Below, one piece after another: positions 44,384 through 51,232 of a stretch of 64,000 nucleotides of DNA. The notes under the pieces are model-generated. The model made no database searches. It worked only from the letters and a program-made list of their open reading frames with translations, and was not told the DNA's origin. Source of the DNA: T3Sed10-241 sp036796255 (GTDB lineage: Bacteria > Bacteroidota > Bacteroidia > Flavobacteriales_D > Cryomorphaceae). Within the stretch, counting starts at the first letter, position 1, and each line of letters begins with the position of its first letter. The stretch covers positions 24,282 to 88,281 of the forward strand of contig DAIRDH010000004.1 in the NCBI GenBank assembly GCA_036796255.1. Reading direction: 5' to 3'. Both the position numbers and the translations under genes were made by a program.

Positions 44384-44933
44384 CCTGATGGTCTTTTTTC
44401 TAAGTCCAGCGACTGTCAGTGCTGCCCATTTATCGGCTGCGAATATAGGAAACCTCTGCATTTTGATAGGATCACCAGGGGTAATAAAGAAAATTATATA
44501 GCACACTTTTGAGACTAGCGGGCTTCAAAGATGAAACTACCATAAAGTCATGCTAAAAATGAGATTTTCGCGATAAATGAAACTACAGGTCATCACTGCC
44601 AAAACTTAGGAAAAAATATTTCGGGTCTTGACAATCACCAAGGCCGCCATAAAGGAGGCCTCACCATGCTCGAACAATGAAATTGCATTATCGCAGAAAG
44701 GAATAATGAGGCTCAAGGCATCCATTGGAACCTGATTCGGTGCAATTTCTTTGCAAAAAACAAGGTCGCAAAAGCAAATAGTCAATTATCAATCTCAAAT
44801 GTATTGGCCTGTTAATTAATTTAATATCCACAAGCATATAACATGTTTCCTATCAGCACCATTGGCTAGGATGTGCAAATAAGGGTTATTTAAACTATCT
44901 TTCCAGCGACCATTAAAGACCTTAACCAAAGCC
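44384..44933. other. Intergenic region (550 bp) between Usp and the peptide exporter operon
   Basis: Holds the Usp -7 box (minus) and, for the exporter, a TATCTTTC box at 44896-44903 with no good -33. A GC-rich inverted repeat AGGCC...GGCCT lies within about 44640-44665 without a T-run. No coding frame longer than 30 codons was found that looks real. Confidence 0.5.
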
Positions 44934-47159
44934 ATGGGTTCACTTCGCAATAAGCTATTTTTTCCCAGCTATAAACAACCCGATGCCATGGACTGCGGTC
45001 CCACTTGCCTGCGCATTGTGCTGAAGTATTACGGCAAGAACTATTCACTGTCAAAACTCAGGGAGCTGAGCTACACCACAAGAGAGGGCTCGAGCTTATC
45101 GCTCATGGCCAATGCGGCAGAAGCCCTGGGCTTTCGAACTTTAGGTTTAAAGCTGAGTCTGGAGCAACTCATCAATGAAGCACCGCTACCTGCGATTGCC
45201 CACTGGGAGCAACAGCACTACATCGTGGTTTACAAGGTGAGCGCTAAGAAGGTTTTTGTAAGCGATCCTGCCATTGGACTCGTAAGCTACAGCCACGAAG
45301 CTTTTCTGGAAGGATGGATTGGAGCGAAGGCTACGACCAAAGACAAAGAAGGCATCGCATTGCTGTTTGAGGCTACTCCGCAATTTTACGAAAGTGAAGT
45401 CGAGGAGATGAAAGCACCCAAGACGACCTATGCATTTCTGCTGCCTTACATAAAACCCTACAAACGATACCTCGTTCAAATATTCATAGGCCTGCTCGCG
45501 GGAAGTTTGCTCTCGCTTATCTTACCCTTTCTCACCCAAAGTGTGGTTGATATTGGGATCAACAACCAGGACATCCACTTCATTTACCTGATTCTGGTCG
45601 CGCAATTGTTTCTGTTTTTTGGACAGACGGCCATCAACGTAATACGCAGCTGGATTGTGCTTCACATGAGCTCCAGGATCAATATTTCGCTGGTTGCCAA
45701 CTTTTTCGTGAAGCTGATGAAGCTGCCTATCTCCTACTTTGATGTCAAGATGAGCGGTGATATTATGCAGCGCATCAATGACCACAAGCAGATTGAGGAA
45801 TTGCTTACATCCAGTTCTTTGAGCGTACTTTTTTCACTCATCAATATTTTTGTTTTTGGCGGTGTCCTTATCTTTTACGACATCCAAATATTCCTGGTAT
45901 TTCTGGCAGGCAGTCTACTGTATGTGGGCTGGATATCACTCTTTTTGCGGAAGCGGGCATTGATTAATCATCAGTATTTCAGCTTGCAGGCGAAGAATCA
46001 ACAAAAGGTTTTGGAGCTAATTCAGGGCATGCAGGAAATTAAACTCAGCAATGCCGAGCGTCAGAAGCGCTGGGAATGGGAATACATACAGGCACGGCTT
46101 TTTCGCACGGATATCAAAGGGCTTGGACTTGACCAGGCGCAGTCGATAGGCGCCAATGTGATCAACGAGTTCAAGAATATCCTCATCTCCTTCCTCACAG
46201 CGAGTTTGGTCATACAAGGCGAAATCACCCTCGGTATGATGCTCGCCGTATCGTACATCATCGGGCAGCTTAATGGTCCCATCGCTGAGCTGGTCAACTT
46301 CCTACACCAACTGCAGGATGCCCGGCTCAGCCTTGAGCGACTTGCCGAAATTCACGACCGCGACGATGAAGAGACCCACAGCGACGAACAAGTAACTGCC
46401 CTACCCGACAACTCAGACATAGAAATCAAAAAGCTCTCATTTCAATATGGAGGGCCCAACAGTCTTTGGGTGCTTAAAAACCTGAATCTAAACATCCCCG
46501 CCAACAAAATCACGGCAATAGTAGGTGGCAGCGGCAGTGGTAAAAGCACTCTTCTCAAGCTTTTGCTTAAATTTTATACGCCTACGAGGGGCGAAATAGT
46601 GGTCAACAATTTTGCCCTTGAGCATGTGGCCCAGCGCACATGGCGCAGCATGACGGGCGTGGTGATGCAGGAAGGGTATATTTTTAGTGACACCATTGCC
46701 AAAAACATTGCCATAGGCGATGATGAGATTGACAAGCACCGCCTCATTGAGGCTTGTGAAATAGCCAATATCAAAGACTTTATCGAAGAACTTCCACTGG
46801 CCTACAACACCAAAATTGGTGCGGAGGGGGTCGGGCTGAGTGGCGGGCAAAAACAAAGGCTGCTTATTGCGAGGGCGGTGTATAAAGATCCCCAATACCT
46901 CTTCTTCGATGAGGCTACTTCGGCGCTTGATGCAAAAAACGAAAGAATCATCATGCAGAACCTCAACCGATGGTTTGAAGGGAAAACGGTGGTGGTAATC
47001 GCGCACCGCCTAAGCACAGTGAAGAATGCAGACCAAATCGTCGTGATAGATCGCGGTCGCGCCATAGAAAAAGGAACCCATGAGGAACTTGTGGCCCTCC
47101 GGGGAAACTATTATAACCTGGTAAAGAATCAATTGGATCTGGATAAATTAGACGAATAG
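44934..47159 (+). CDS. Peptidase-containing ABC transporter (C39 peptidase, PCAT)
   Basis: 741 residues in three parts. Residues 1-150: C39 cysteine peptidase with Gln15, Cys21 (DCGPTC), His95 (QQHYIVVY) and Asp111 (DPAIG), which cuts double-glycine leaders. Residues of about 165-440: five or six membrane helices. Residues of about 490-741: ATPase with Walker A GGSGSGKST, signature LSGGQKQRL, Walker B YLFFDEATSALD and the H-loop in VIAHRLST. It processes and exports peptides across the inner membrane. All catalytic residues are present. HlyD follows after 2 nt and five GG-leader peptides lie downstream. Confidence 0.95.
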   Translation: MGSLRNKLFFPSYKQPDAMDCGPTCLRIVLKYYGKNYSLSKLRELSYTTREGSSLSLMANAAEALGFRTLGLKLSLEQLINEAPLPAIAHWEQQHYIVVYKVSAKKVFVSDPAIGLVSYSHEAFLEGWIGAKATTKDKEGIALLFEATPQFYESEVEEMKAPKTTYAFLLPYIKPYKRYLVQIFIGLLAGSLLSLILPFLTQSVVDIGINNQDIHFIYLILVAQLFLFFGQTAINVIRSWIVLHMSSRINISLVANFFVKLMKLPISYFDVKMSGDIMQRINDHKQIEELLTSSSLSVLFSLINIFVFGGVLIFYDIQIFLVFLAGSLLYVGWISLFLRKRALINHQYFSLQAKNQQKVLELIQGMQEIKLSNAERQKRWEWEYIQARLFRTDIKGLGLDQAQSIGANVINEFKNILISFLTASLVIQGEITLGMMLAVSYIIGQLNGPIAELVNFLHQLQDARLSLERLAEIHDRDDEETHSDEQVTALPDNSDIEIKKLSFQYGGPNSLWVLKNLNLNIPANKITAIVGGSGSGKSTLLKLLLKFYTPTRGEIVVNNFALEHVAQRTWRSMTGVVMQEGYIFSDTIAKNIAIGDDEIDKHRLIEACEIANIKDFIEELPLAYNTKIGAEGVGLSGGQKQRLLIARAVYKDPQYLFFDEATSALDAKNERIIMQNLNRWFEGKTVVVIAHRLSTVKNADQIVVIDRGRAIEKGTHEELVALRGNYYNLVKNQLDLDKLDE

Positions 47160-47161
47160 CC

Positions 47162-48478
47162 ATGGCCAAAGTAGAAAGAGACATCAATATTAGAAGCGAG
47201 GAGATTCAGGACCTCATGGTGAAAAAGCCCGCATGGATGGTGCGTTGGGGAATCACCACCATATTTTTACTCATCTTGATACTGCTGTTTTTTACCTGGG
47301 TGATGAAATACCCCGACGTTATATACGGTCGCGTGGTACTTACTGCTGAGAAGCCCCCTGTAAAAGTAGTAACCCGTATGAATGGCAAGGTCGAACGCTT
47401 GTTTGCGGAGGATGGAGCCCTCATAACTGCTGGAAAAATTATCGCTGAGATAGAAAATCCAACCTCACTTGAAGTCATCGACTACCTGGAATCCTATATT
47501 GAAAAACTTGACGAAGAATTGCAAGTTTCAGCTTTAAAGCTCAGCCCGCCCGATCTGGGTAAGCTGCAATATGGTGAGCTACAGGCGCGCATGAGTGAGC
47601 TTCACAATGACATGGTGCTTATAAATCTGCGACGTGAGAACGATCTCGAGCTATTGTCCATTCAAAAATTGGTAGAGCGCATTGGTTACCACCGTGAGCT
47701 GATCCGTATTGGCGAAGACCTGCTCAATGTGGAAGCGCTTGAGTTGAAGAATGCCGAGCAGCGCTATGAAAGTGATCAATTGCTTTACAATGATAGCGTG
47801 ATCTCACGGTATGATTTTATTCAGAGTGAAACCTCATTCCACCGCAACCAACAGCAATACAGTCAGATGCAACTTGGAATTGTGCAGAATAAGCTCCAGC
47901 TCAACACCATGGAAATGGAACTTGAGAGCTTGCGTTACGAACGTAACCAAATTGAAAATACTGAACTCGAACGTATTCTGTCTCACCGCGAGTTTATCGT
48001 CAATTTTATAAATACCTGGCGACAAAATTTTGCCCTGGTTGCACCAGTTGATGGCTGGGTCACCTATTTGCGGCCATTGTTTGAGGGTCAGTTCATCAAC
48101 TCGGGCGAGAGCTTTCTTGCAGTGGTGCAGGAAAAGGAAGGAATTATTGGCTGGGTTGATGTACAGAGTATTGGGTTTGGCAAAGTGGAAATGGGGCAAA
48201 TGGTCAATGTGCGTCTCGACAATTTTCCTTTCAATGAGTTCGGCATGTTGCGAGGGGAAGTGATCAATATAGGCCGCGTGCCCAATCTGGACCGGTACAC
48301 GGTGGGCATACGCTTCCCCGACGGGCTTATGACTTCCTACAACCAAGAGCTTACATTTTCACCTGAAATGGTGGGCAGCGCTGAAATCATAACCCGGGAC
48401 CGACGCCTCATTCAACGTATTTTTGATTCGATAGTACTTCTTATCAACAGAGATCACCCCACAAGCAACGCCTTATGA
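47162..48478 (+). CDS. HlyD-family membrane fusion protein
   Basis: 438 residues. One N-terminal membrane helix (WGITTIFLLILILLFFTWVM), a barrel-sandwich/lipoyl part (KVVTRMNGKVERLFAEDGALITAGKIIAEIENP), long coiled coil (about 110-275) and a C-terminal part with VAPVDGWVTYLRPLFEGQFINSGE. The adaptor that links the exporter to an outer-membrane channel. No TolC-type gene is near. Starts 2 nt after the exporter and overlaps the next gene by 4 nt (ATGA). Confidence 0.93.
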   Translation: MAKVERDINIRSEEIQDLMVKKPAWMVRWGITTIFLLILILLFFTWVMKYPDVIYGRVVLTAEKPPVKVVTRMNGKVERLFAEDGALITAGKIIAEIENPTSLEVIDYLESYIEKLDEELQVSALKLSPPDLGKLQYGELQARMSELHNDMVLINLRRENDLELLSIQKLVERIGYHRELIRIGEDLLNVEALELKNAEQRYESDQLLYNDSVISRYDFIQSETSFHRNQQQYSQMQLGIVQNKLQLNTMEMELESLRYERNQIENTELERILSHREFIVNFINTWRQNFALVAPVDGWVTYLRPLFEGQFINSGESFLAVVQEKEGIIGWVDVQSIGFGKVEMGQMVNVRLDNFPFNEFGMLRGEVINIGRVPNLDRYTVGIRFPDGLMTSYNQELTFSPEMVGSAEIITRDRRLIQRIFDSIVLLINRDHPTSNAL

Positions 48479-49254
48479 AGAAAATAGCTGTACTCATTGA
48501 CTTTACAAGCATTTGCGAAATAGCAATGGCGCACGCTGCGGTAGTGGCAAGGCACACTTTGACTCCGATTGTTCTCGTCCATATAGCGCCTAAAGGATCT
48601 GAGTATGAGGAAAAAGAAATCAAGGAACGTATGAAGCAACACACACGCTACCTTGACAATGAGAATATCCCCTATGCGCTTGGTGTGGGCTATGGCGAGT
48701 TCTTTAGCACCATTCCGCAATACCTGACTCAGCAAGATGTCGATTTTGTGGTGGTGGGAACACATGGAATCAAAGGAATCGCTGACGCCAGCTATGGGCT
48801 GAACATCCTTCGCCTCATTCGAAGCATGCAGATTCCAAGCCTTGTGGTTCAAGGCCATAGCCAGGCTCCGCTAGAAGGTTATGATCAAGTACTGTTGCCT
48901 ATACTATTGAAACATTCGACCATATCTCAATGCCCTCAAATAGTTGAATTTGCCAACTACTTTGCAGCTCAAATCACTTTATTGCATTACATCCGCGATG
49001 AGTTGGGATTGGAAGATGCCAATCGTTCATATCTAAAACAATTTGTTGGAGTCTCAAAACCTGTGGTATATGAATATGAGGTGGTATCAGCATATGTACA
49101 CAGTTTCAATCGATCGATTTTGCAATATGCCGAGATTGAAGACATGAATTTAATGGTTTGGGCAGAGAATCGAGGAGAACAAGTTTTGGATAATGACGAT
49201 CAGGAAAACCTAATACTGAACAGGCAAGGGATTGCTGTTCTTTATTTGCCCTAG
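48475..49254 (+). CDS. Universal stress protein, tandem domain, in the exporter operon
   Basis: 259 residues. MKKIAVLIDFTSICEIAMAHAAVVA and VVVGTHGIKGIADASYGLNILRLIRSMQIPSLVVQ form the first Usp domain, including a partial ATP-binding G-loop. VLLPILLKHSTISQCPQIV starts a second, weaker domain that lacks the nucleotide loop. ATGA overlap with hlyD shows translational coupling. Usp genes are not usual partners of a peptide exporter. It may sense energy or stress and tune secretion; inference only. Confidence 0.85.
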   Translation: MKKIAVLIDFTSICEIAMAHAAVVARHTLTPIVLVHIAPKGSEYEEKEIKERMKQHTRYLDNENIPYALGVGYGEFFSTIPQYLTQQDVDFVVVGTHGIKGIADASYGLNILRLIRSMQIPSLVVQGHSQAPLEGYDQVLLPILLKHSTISQCPQIVEFANYFAAQITLLHYIRDELGLEDANRSYLKQFVGVSKPVVYEYEVVSAYVHSFNRSILQYAEIEDMNLMVWAENRGEQVLDNDDQENLILNRQGIAVLYLP

Positions 49255-49389
49255 AAGTCTTTAAATCTAAACTTTATGCTGTGGAATGGGCTATTGCGTA
49301 GTGGTACAAGGTAGAATTTGGCTTTTTCAATTACACCATAATTAATTGCTCTCGCAATATAATTGCAAAGCAAGGCGGGGATACCGCAG

Positions 49390-49397
49390 TACTTTTG
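49390..49397 (+). promoter_or_regulatory. -7 box TACTTTTG of peptide gene 1
   Basis: 22 nt upstream of the ATG at 49420. A TTG at 49363-49365 is 24 bp upstream. The following leader AATCAAAAACAAACAC is shared in form with peptide genes 2, 3 and 5. Confidence 0.6.
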
Positions 49398-49419
49398 AAT
49401 CAAATCAAAAACAAACACC

Positions 49420-49629
49420 ATGCGAAAAGAAAACACTTCCACACAGCATTCGAAACAACTGGACAATCTCGAGGATCAAGCAATTGATACCACTTCTGTA
49501 AAAGGAGGAAACTCAAGAGCACCACATGTCGAGCTCAATAAGACCGTTGAAAAAGGAAAAAAGCCCTCTTATACAAGGCATGCTCCAATAGAAGAGAGAA
49601 GAAACAAAGGTGGCAACCCTGAGATATGA
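49420..49629 (+). CDS. Double-glycine leader peptide precursor 1
   Basis: 69 residues: 30-residue leader ending SVKGG and a 39-residue core without Cys. Leader residues shared with precursors 2-5 are Leu-14, Gln-11, Lys-3 and Gly-2/Gly-1, with N-L-E at -15 to -13. The core NSRAPHVELNKTVEKGKK is basic and rich in Lys, Arg, Pro and Asn, with no hydrophobic segment, so it is not a classic pore-forming class II bacteriocin. A second Gly-Gly lies near the C-terminus. Probably cut after KGG by the C39 exporter. Confidence 0.8.
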   Translation: MRKENTSTQHSKQLDNLEDQAIDTTSVKGGNSRAPHVELNKTVEKGKKPSYTRHAPIEERRNKGGNPEI

Positions 49630-49656
49630 ACCAAACAACCATTAAGTAAAATGAAT

Positions 49657-49687
49657 AAAAACCGTATCACATTGATGCGGTTTTTAT
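49657..49687 (+). terminator. Terminator after peptide gene 1
   Basis: AAAAACCGTATCA (49657-49669) pairs with TGATGCGGTTTTT (49673-49685) with one T-G pair and a 3-nt loop. Confidence 0.85.
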
Positions 49688-49884
49688 ATTTATAATTTCT
49701 ACAAGACTATTCCTCAAGAGCGCATTTGAATCAAATAGCTCAGGAGAAGGAGCACTAAGATATGCTCCGCAATACCTTCCCGCCTAAGCATCAACATCCA
49801 TACAAGGTGCATAAAGTTGCTGAACATTGATGCCCTTAAGCGCAACTTTACTTCTCGAAAAAATTAGCAACATAATCTAGCTCA

Positions 49885-49931
49885 AGTACAACATAGTACA
49901 ATACTGTCAGCAAATGGATACCGTACATTTG
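49885..49931 (+). promoter_or_regulatory. Promoter region of peptide gene 2 with direct repeats
   Basis: Two copies of AGTACAA with 10-bp period (49885, 49895), then TACATTTG at 49924-49931. TACAACAT (49887-49894) lies 37 bp before the box, and the same 8-mer lies 37 bp before the box of gene 3. No -33 TTG, suggesting an activator. Confidence 0.5.
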
Positions 49932-49953
49932 GATAAATCAAAAACAATCAGAC

Positions 49954-50160
49954 ATGAAAAACAATGAAAATGCGAAAGCAATCGGAAATCTCGAGAATCA
50001 AGCCATCGACGGCAATCAGGTAAAAGGTGGCGGTGGAAGCGGCGGTAAATTTCCTCAGAGGAACAGAGGAGATCAAACACCACAAGACCGCGTACCAAGC
50101 AACAAAGCTCCTAAGCGTCCTGGAACCGAAAATTGGTCACAAAGCAGGTTAAAGGGTTAA
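49954..50160 (+). CDS. Double-glycine leader peptide precursor 2
   Basis: 68 residues: 26-residue leader (MKNNENAKAIGNLENQAIDG then NQVKGG) and a 42-residue core. The core opens GGSGGKFPQRNRG and is rich in Gly, Pro, Arg and Lys with a single Trp, no Cys. Precursors 2 and 3 share NAKAI-NLE-QA in the leader and a homologous upstream region, so they are recent duplicates whose cores differ almost completely. A terminator follows. Confidence 0.8.
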   Translation: MKNNENAKAIGNLENQAIDGNQVKGGGGSGGKFPQRNRGDQTPQDRVPSNKAPKRPGTENWSQSRLKG

Positions 50161-50168
50161 ACAAAGCG

Positions 50169-50198
50169 TAAAGCCGGGCATTGTCCCGGCTTTTTTTC
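50169..50198 (+). terminator. Terminator after peptide gene 2
   Basis: AAAGCCGGG (50170-50178) pairs with CCCGGCTTT (50185-50193) around a 6-nt loop, then T-run. Confidence 0.9.
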
Positions 50199-50286
50199 TT
50201 ATTGTACCATTAGCTCGATTGATTATGACGCTGCGAAAATGGTTTGCGATTGGAACTCCAGAAATAGCTACATAATTGATATGGAT

Positions 50287-50331
50287 TACAACATGCGCGA
50301 ATCATTTACCAGACCAATCCGCGTACATTTG
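50287..50331 (+). promoter_or_regulatory. Promoter region of peptide gene 3
   Basis: TACAACAT (50287-50294) and TACATTTG (50324-50331), with the same 37-bp offset as in gene 2, followed by GAATAAATCAAAAA as in gene 2. Confidence 0.5.
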
Positions 50332-50354
50332 AATAAATCAAAAAACAAACAACC

Positions 50355-50555
50355 ATGAAAACAAAGCAAAATGCGAAAGCAATCAAAAACCTCGAGGCCC
50401 AGGCTGTCGAAGTAAAGCAAATTAAAGGCGGAGGAGAAAAGAACGTCCAGGTGCTTAAGGGACGTCAATCTTCAAACCCGATTACTAAACCAAGCCGCAT
50501 CCCAGTTGATCAGAACACTGCCGAGCTTAAGCTAGTGAGAAATCTGAAAAAATGA
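50355..50555 (+). CDS. Double-glycine leader peptide precursor 3
   Basis: 66 residues: 26-residue leader (MKTKQNAKAIKNLEAQAVEV then KQIKGG) and a 40-residue core that is basic, opening GEKNVQVLKGRQSSNP. No Cys and no aromatic residue. The leader is near identical in pattern to precursor 2. No clear terminator before gene 4, 79 nt on, so 3 and 4 may share a transcript. Confidence 0.8.
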   Translation: MKTKQNAKAIKNLEAQAVEVKQIKGGGEKNVQVLKGRQSSNPITKPSRIPVDQNTAELKLVRNLKK

Positions 50556-50634
50556 TGCCTTTCACTCCGCTACGCGCCATTTTGGCGATAGCAGAATAAA
50601 GAGCGAAGTATTTAAATCATTTAAAACAATAGCC

Positions 50635-50817
50635 ATGAAAAGTAAAAAGTCCACAACCGAGAAATCGCTTGACAACCTCAGAGATCAATCCGTTTCAACC
50701 GACAAGGTAAAAGGCGGAAACCGAATCATCATTCATAAAAAAGGCCATGTGATATCAACAAATCGCACAGTTATGAATGAGCAGGCCAGGGAAAAGCCAT
50801 CGGGACCGCTCTCTTGA
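50635..50817 (+). CDS. Double-glycine leader peptide precursor 4
   Basis: 60 residues: 28-residue leader (SLDNLRDQSVSTDKVKGG at its end) and a 32-residue core opening NRIIIHKKGH, basic with two His and no Cys. This is the only core with a short hydrophobic stretch (III). It has only a weak -7 box and may depend on read-through from gene 3. Confidence 0.77.
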   Translation: MKSKKSTTEKSLDNLRDQSVSTDKVKGGNRIIIHKKGHVISTNRTVMNEQAREKPSGPLS

Positions 50818-50930
50818 GCCTTCCGAAATATTTACTGAAAAGTTGCGGACATAATGTTGCCAGGCAACCCTATGCGCAACACAAAACAACCAATCAAAAA
50901 GAGTGTAGATCAGAATCAAAAACGAACGAC

Positions 50931-51140
50931 ATGAACAATCAAAAAAAATCAAGCAGAACAATTGACAGCCTTGAGCAACAATCCATCAATACTGATCAAG
51001 TAAAAGGTGGCAACGTAGGAAGTCAAAAAGAGGCGATTGCCGCCAGAAGAAATATCCCCAATCCCAGCCCAGATTGCGGGTTACCGCTTCATGGCAGCTC
51101 TTCTGGAGGACCGAATGTGAGAGAAGGGAAGAAGCGCTGA
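50931..51140 (+). CDS. Double-glycine leader peptide precursor 5
   Basis: 69 residues from the ATG at 50931; a longer frame starting at 50814 lacks leader features. The 27-residue leader ends INTDQVKGG. The 42-residue core opens NVGSQKEAIAARR and has one Cys, many Gly/Ser/Pro and a basic end (GKKR). The untranslated leader contains GAATCAAAAACGAACGAC, as upstream of gene 1. A strong terminator ends the array. Confidence 0.78.
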   Translation: MNNQKKSSRTIDSLEQQSINTDQVKGGNVGSQKEAIAARRNIPNPSPDCGLPLHGSSSGGPNVREGKKR

Positions 51141-51146
51141 AACATT

Positions 51147-51186
51147 AGAAAAGGGTTGCCAATAGAGCAACCCTTTTCTTTTTTCA
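51147..51186 (+). terminator. Terminator of the peptide array
   Basis: GAAAAGGGTTGC (51147-51158) pairs with GCAACCCTTTTC (51166-51177) around a 7-nt loop, then T-run. Confidence 0.92.
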
Positions 51187-51232
51187 ATTTCGAGGCAATT
51201 CATTCATGTTACGAAATATCTGTAGCATCTTT

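Larger units (their letters stand above)
49630..49953. other. Intergenic region (324 bp) between peptide genes 1 and 2
   Basis: Holds the terminator of gene 1, direct repeat AGTACAA (49885-49891 and 49895-49901, period 10) and the -7 box of gene 2. No further KGG-ending frame was seen. Confidence 0.5.

Noticed and set aside
44463..44475. TTGAT-N3-ATCAC near the Usp promoter as an FNR site
   Set aside because: Spacer is one base short and its distance to the -7 box (22 bp) does not match the two good sites.
49420..51140. Lanthipeptide or sactipeptide interpretation of the peptide array
   Set aside because: Cores have one Cys in total, and no modifying enzyme lies nearby.
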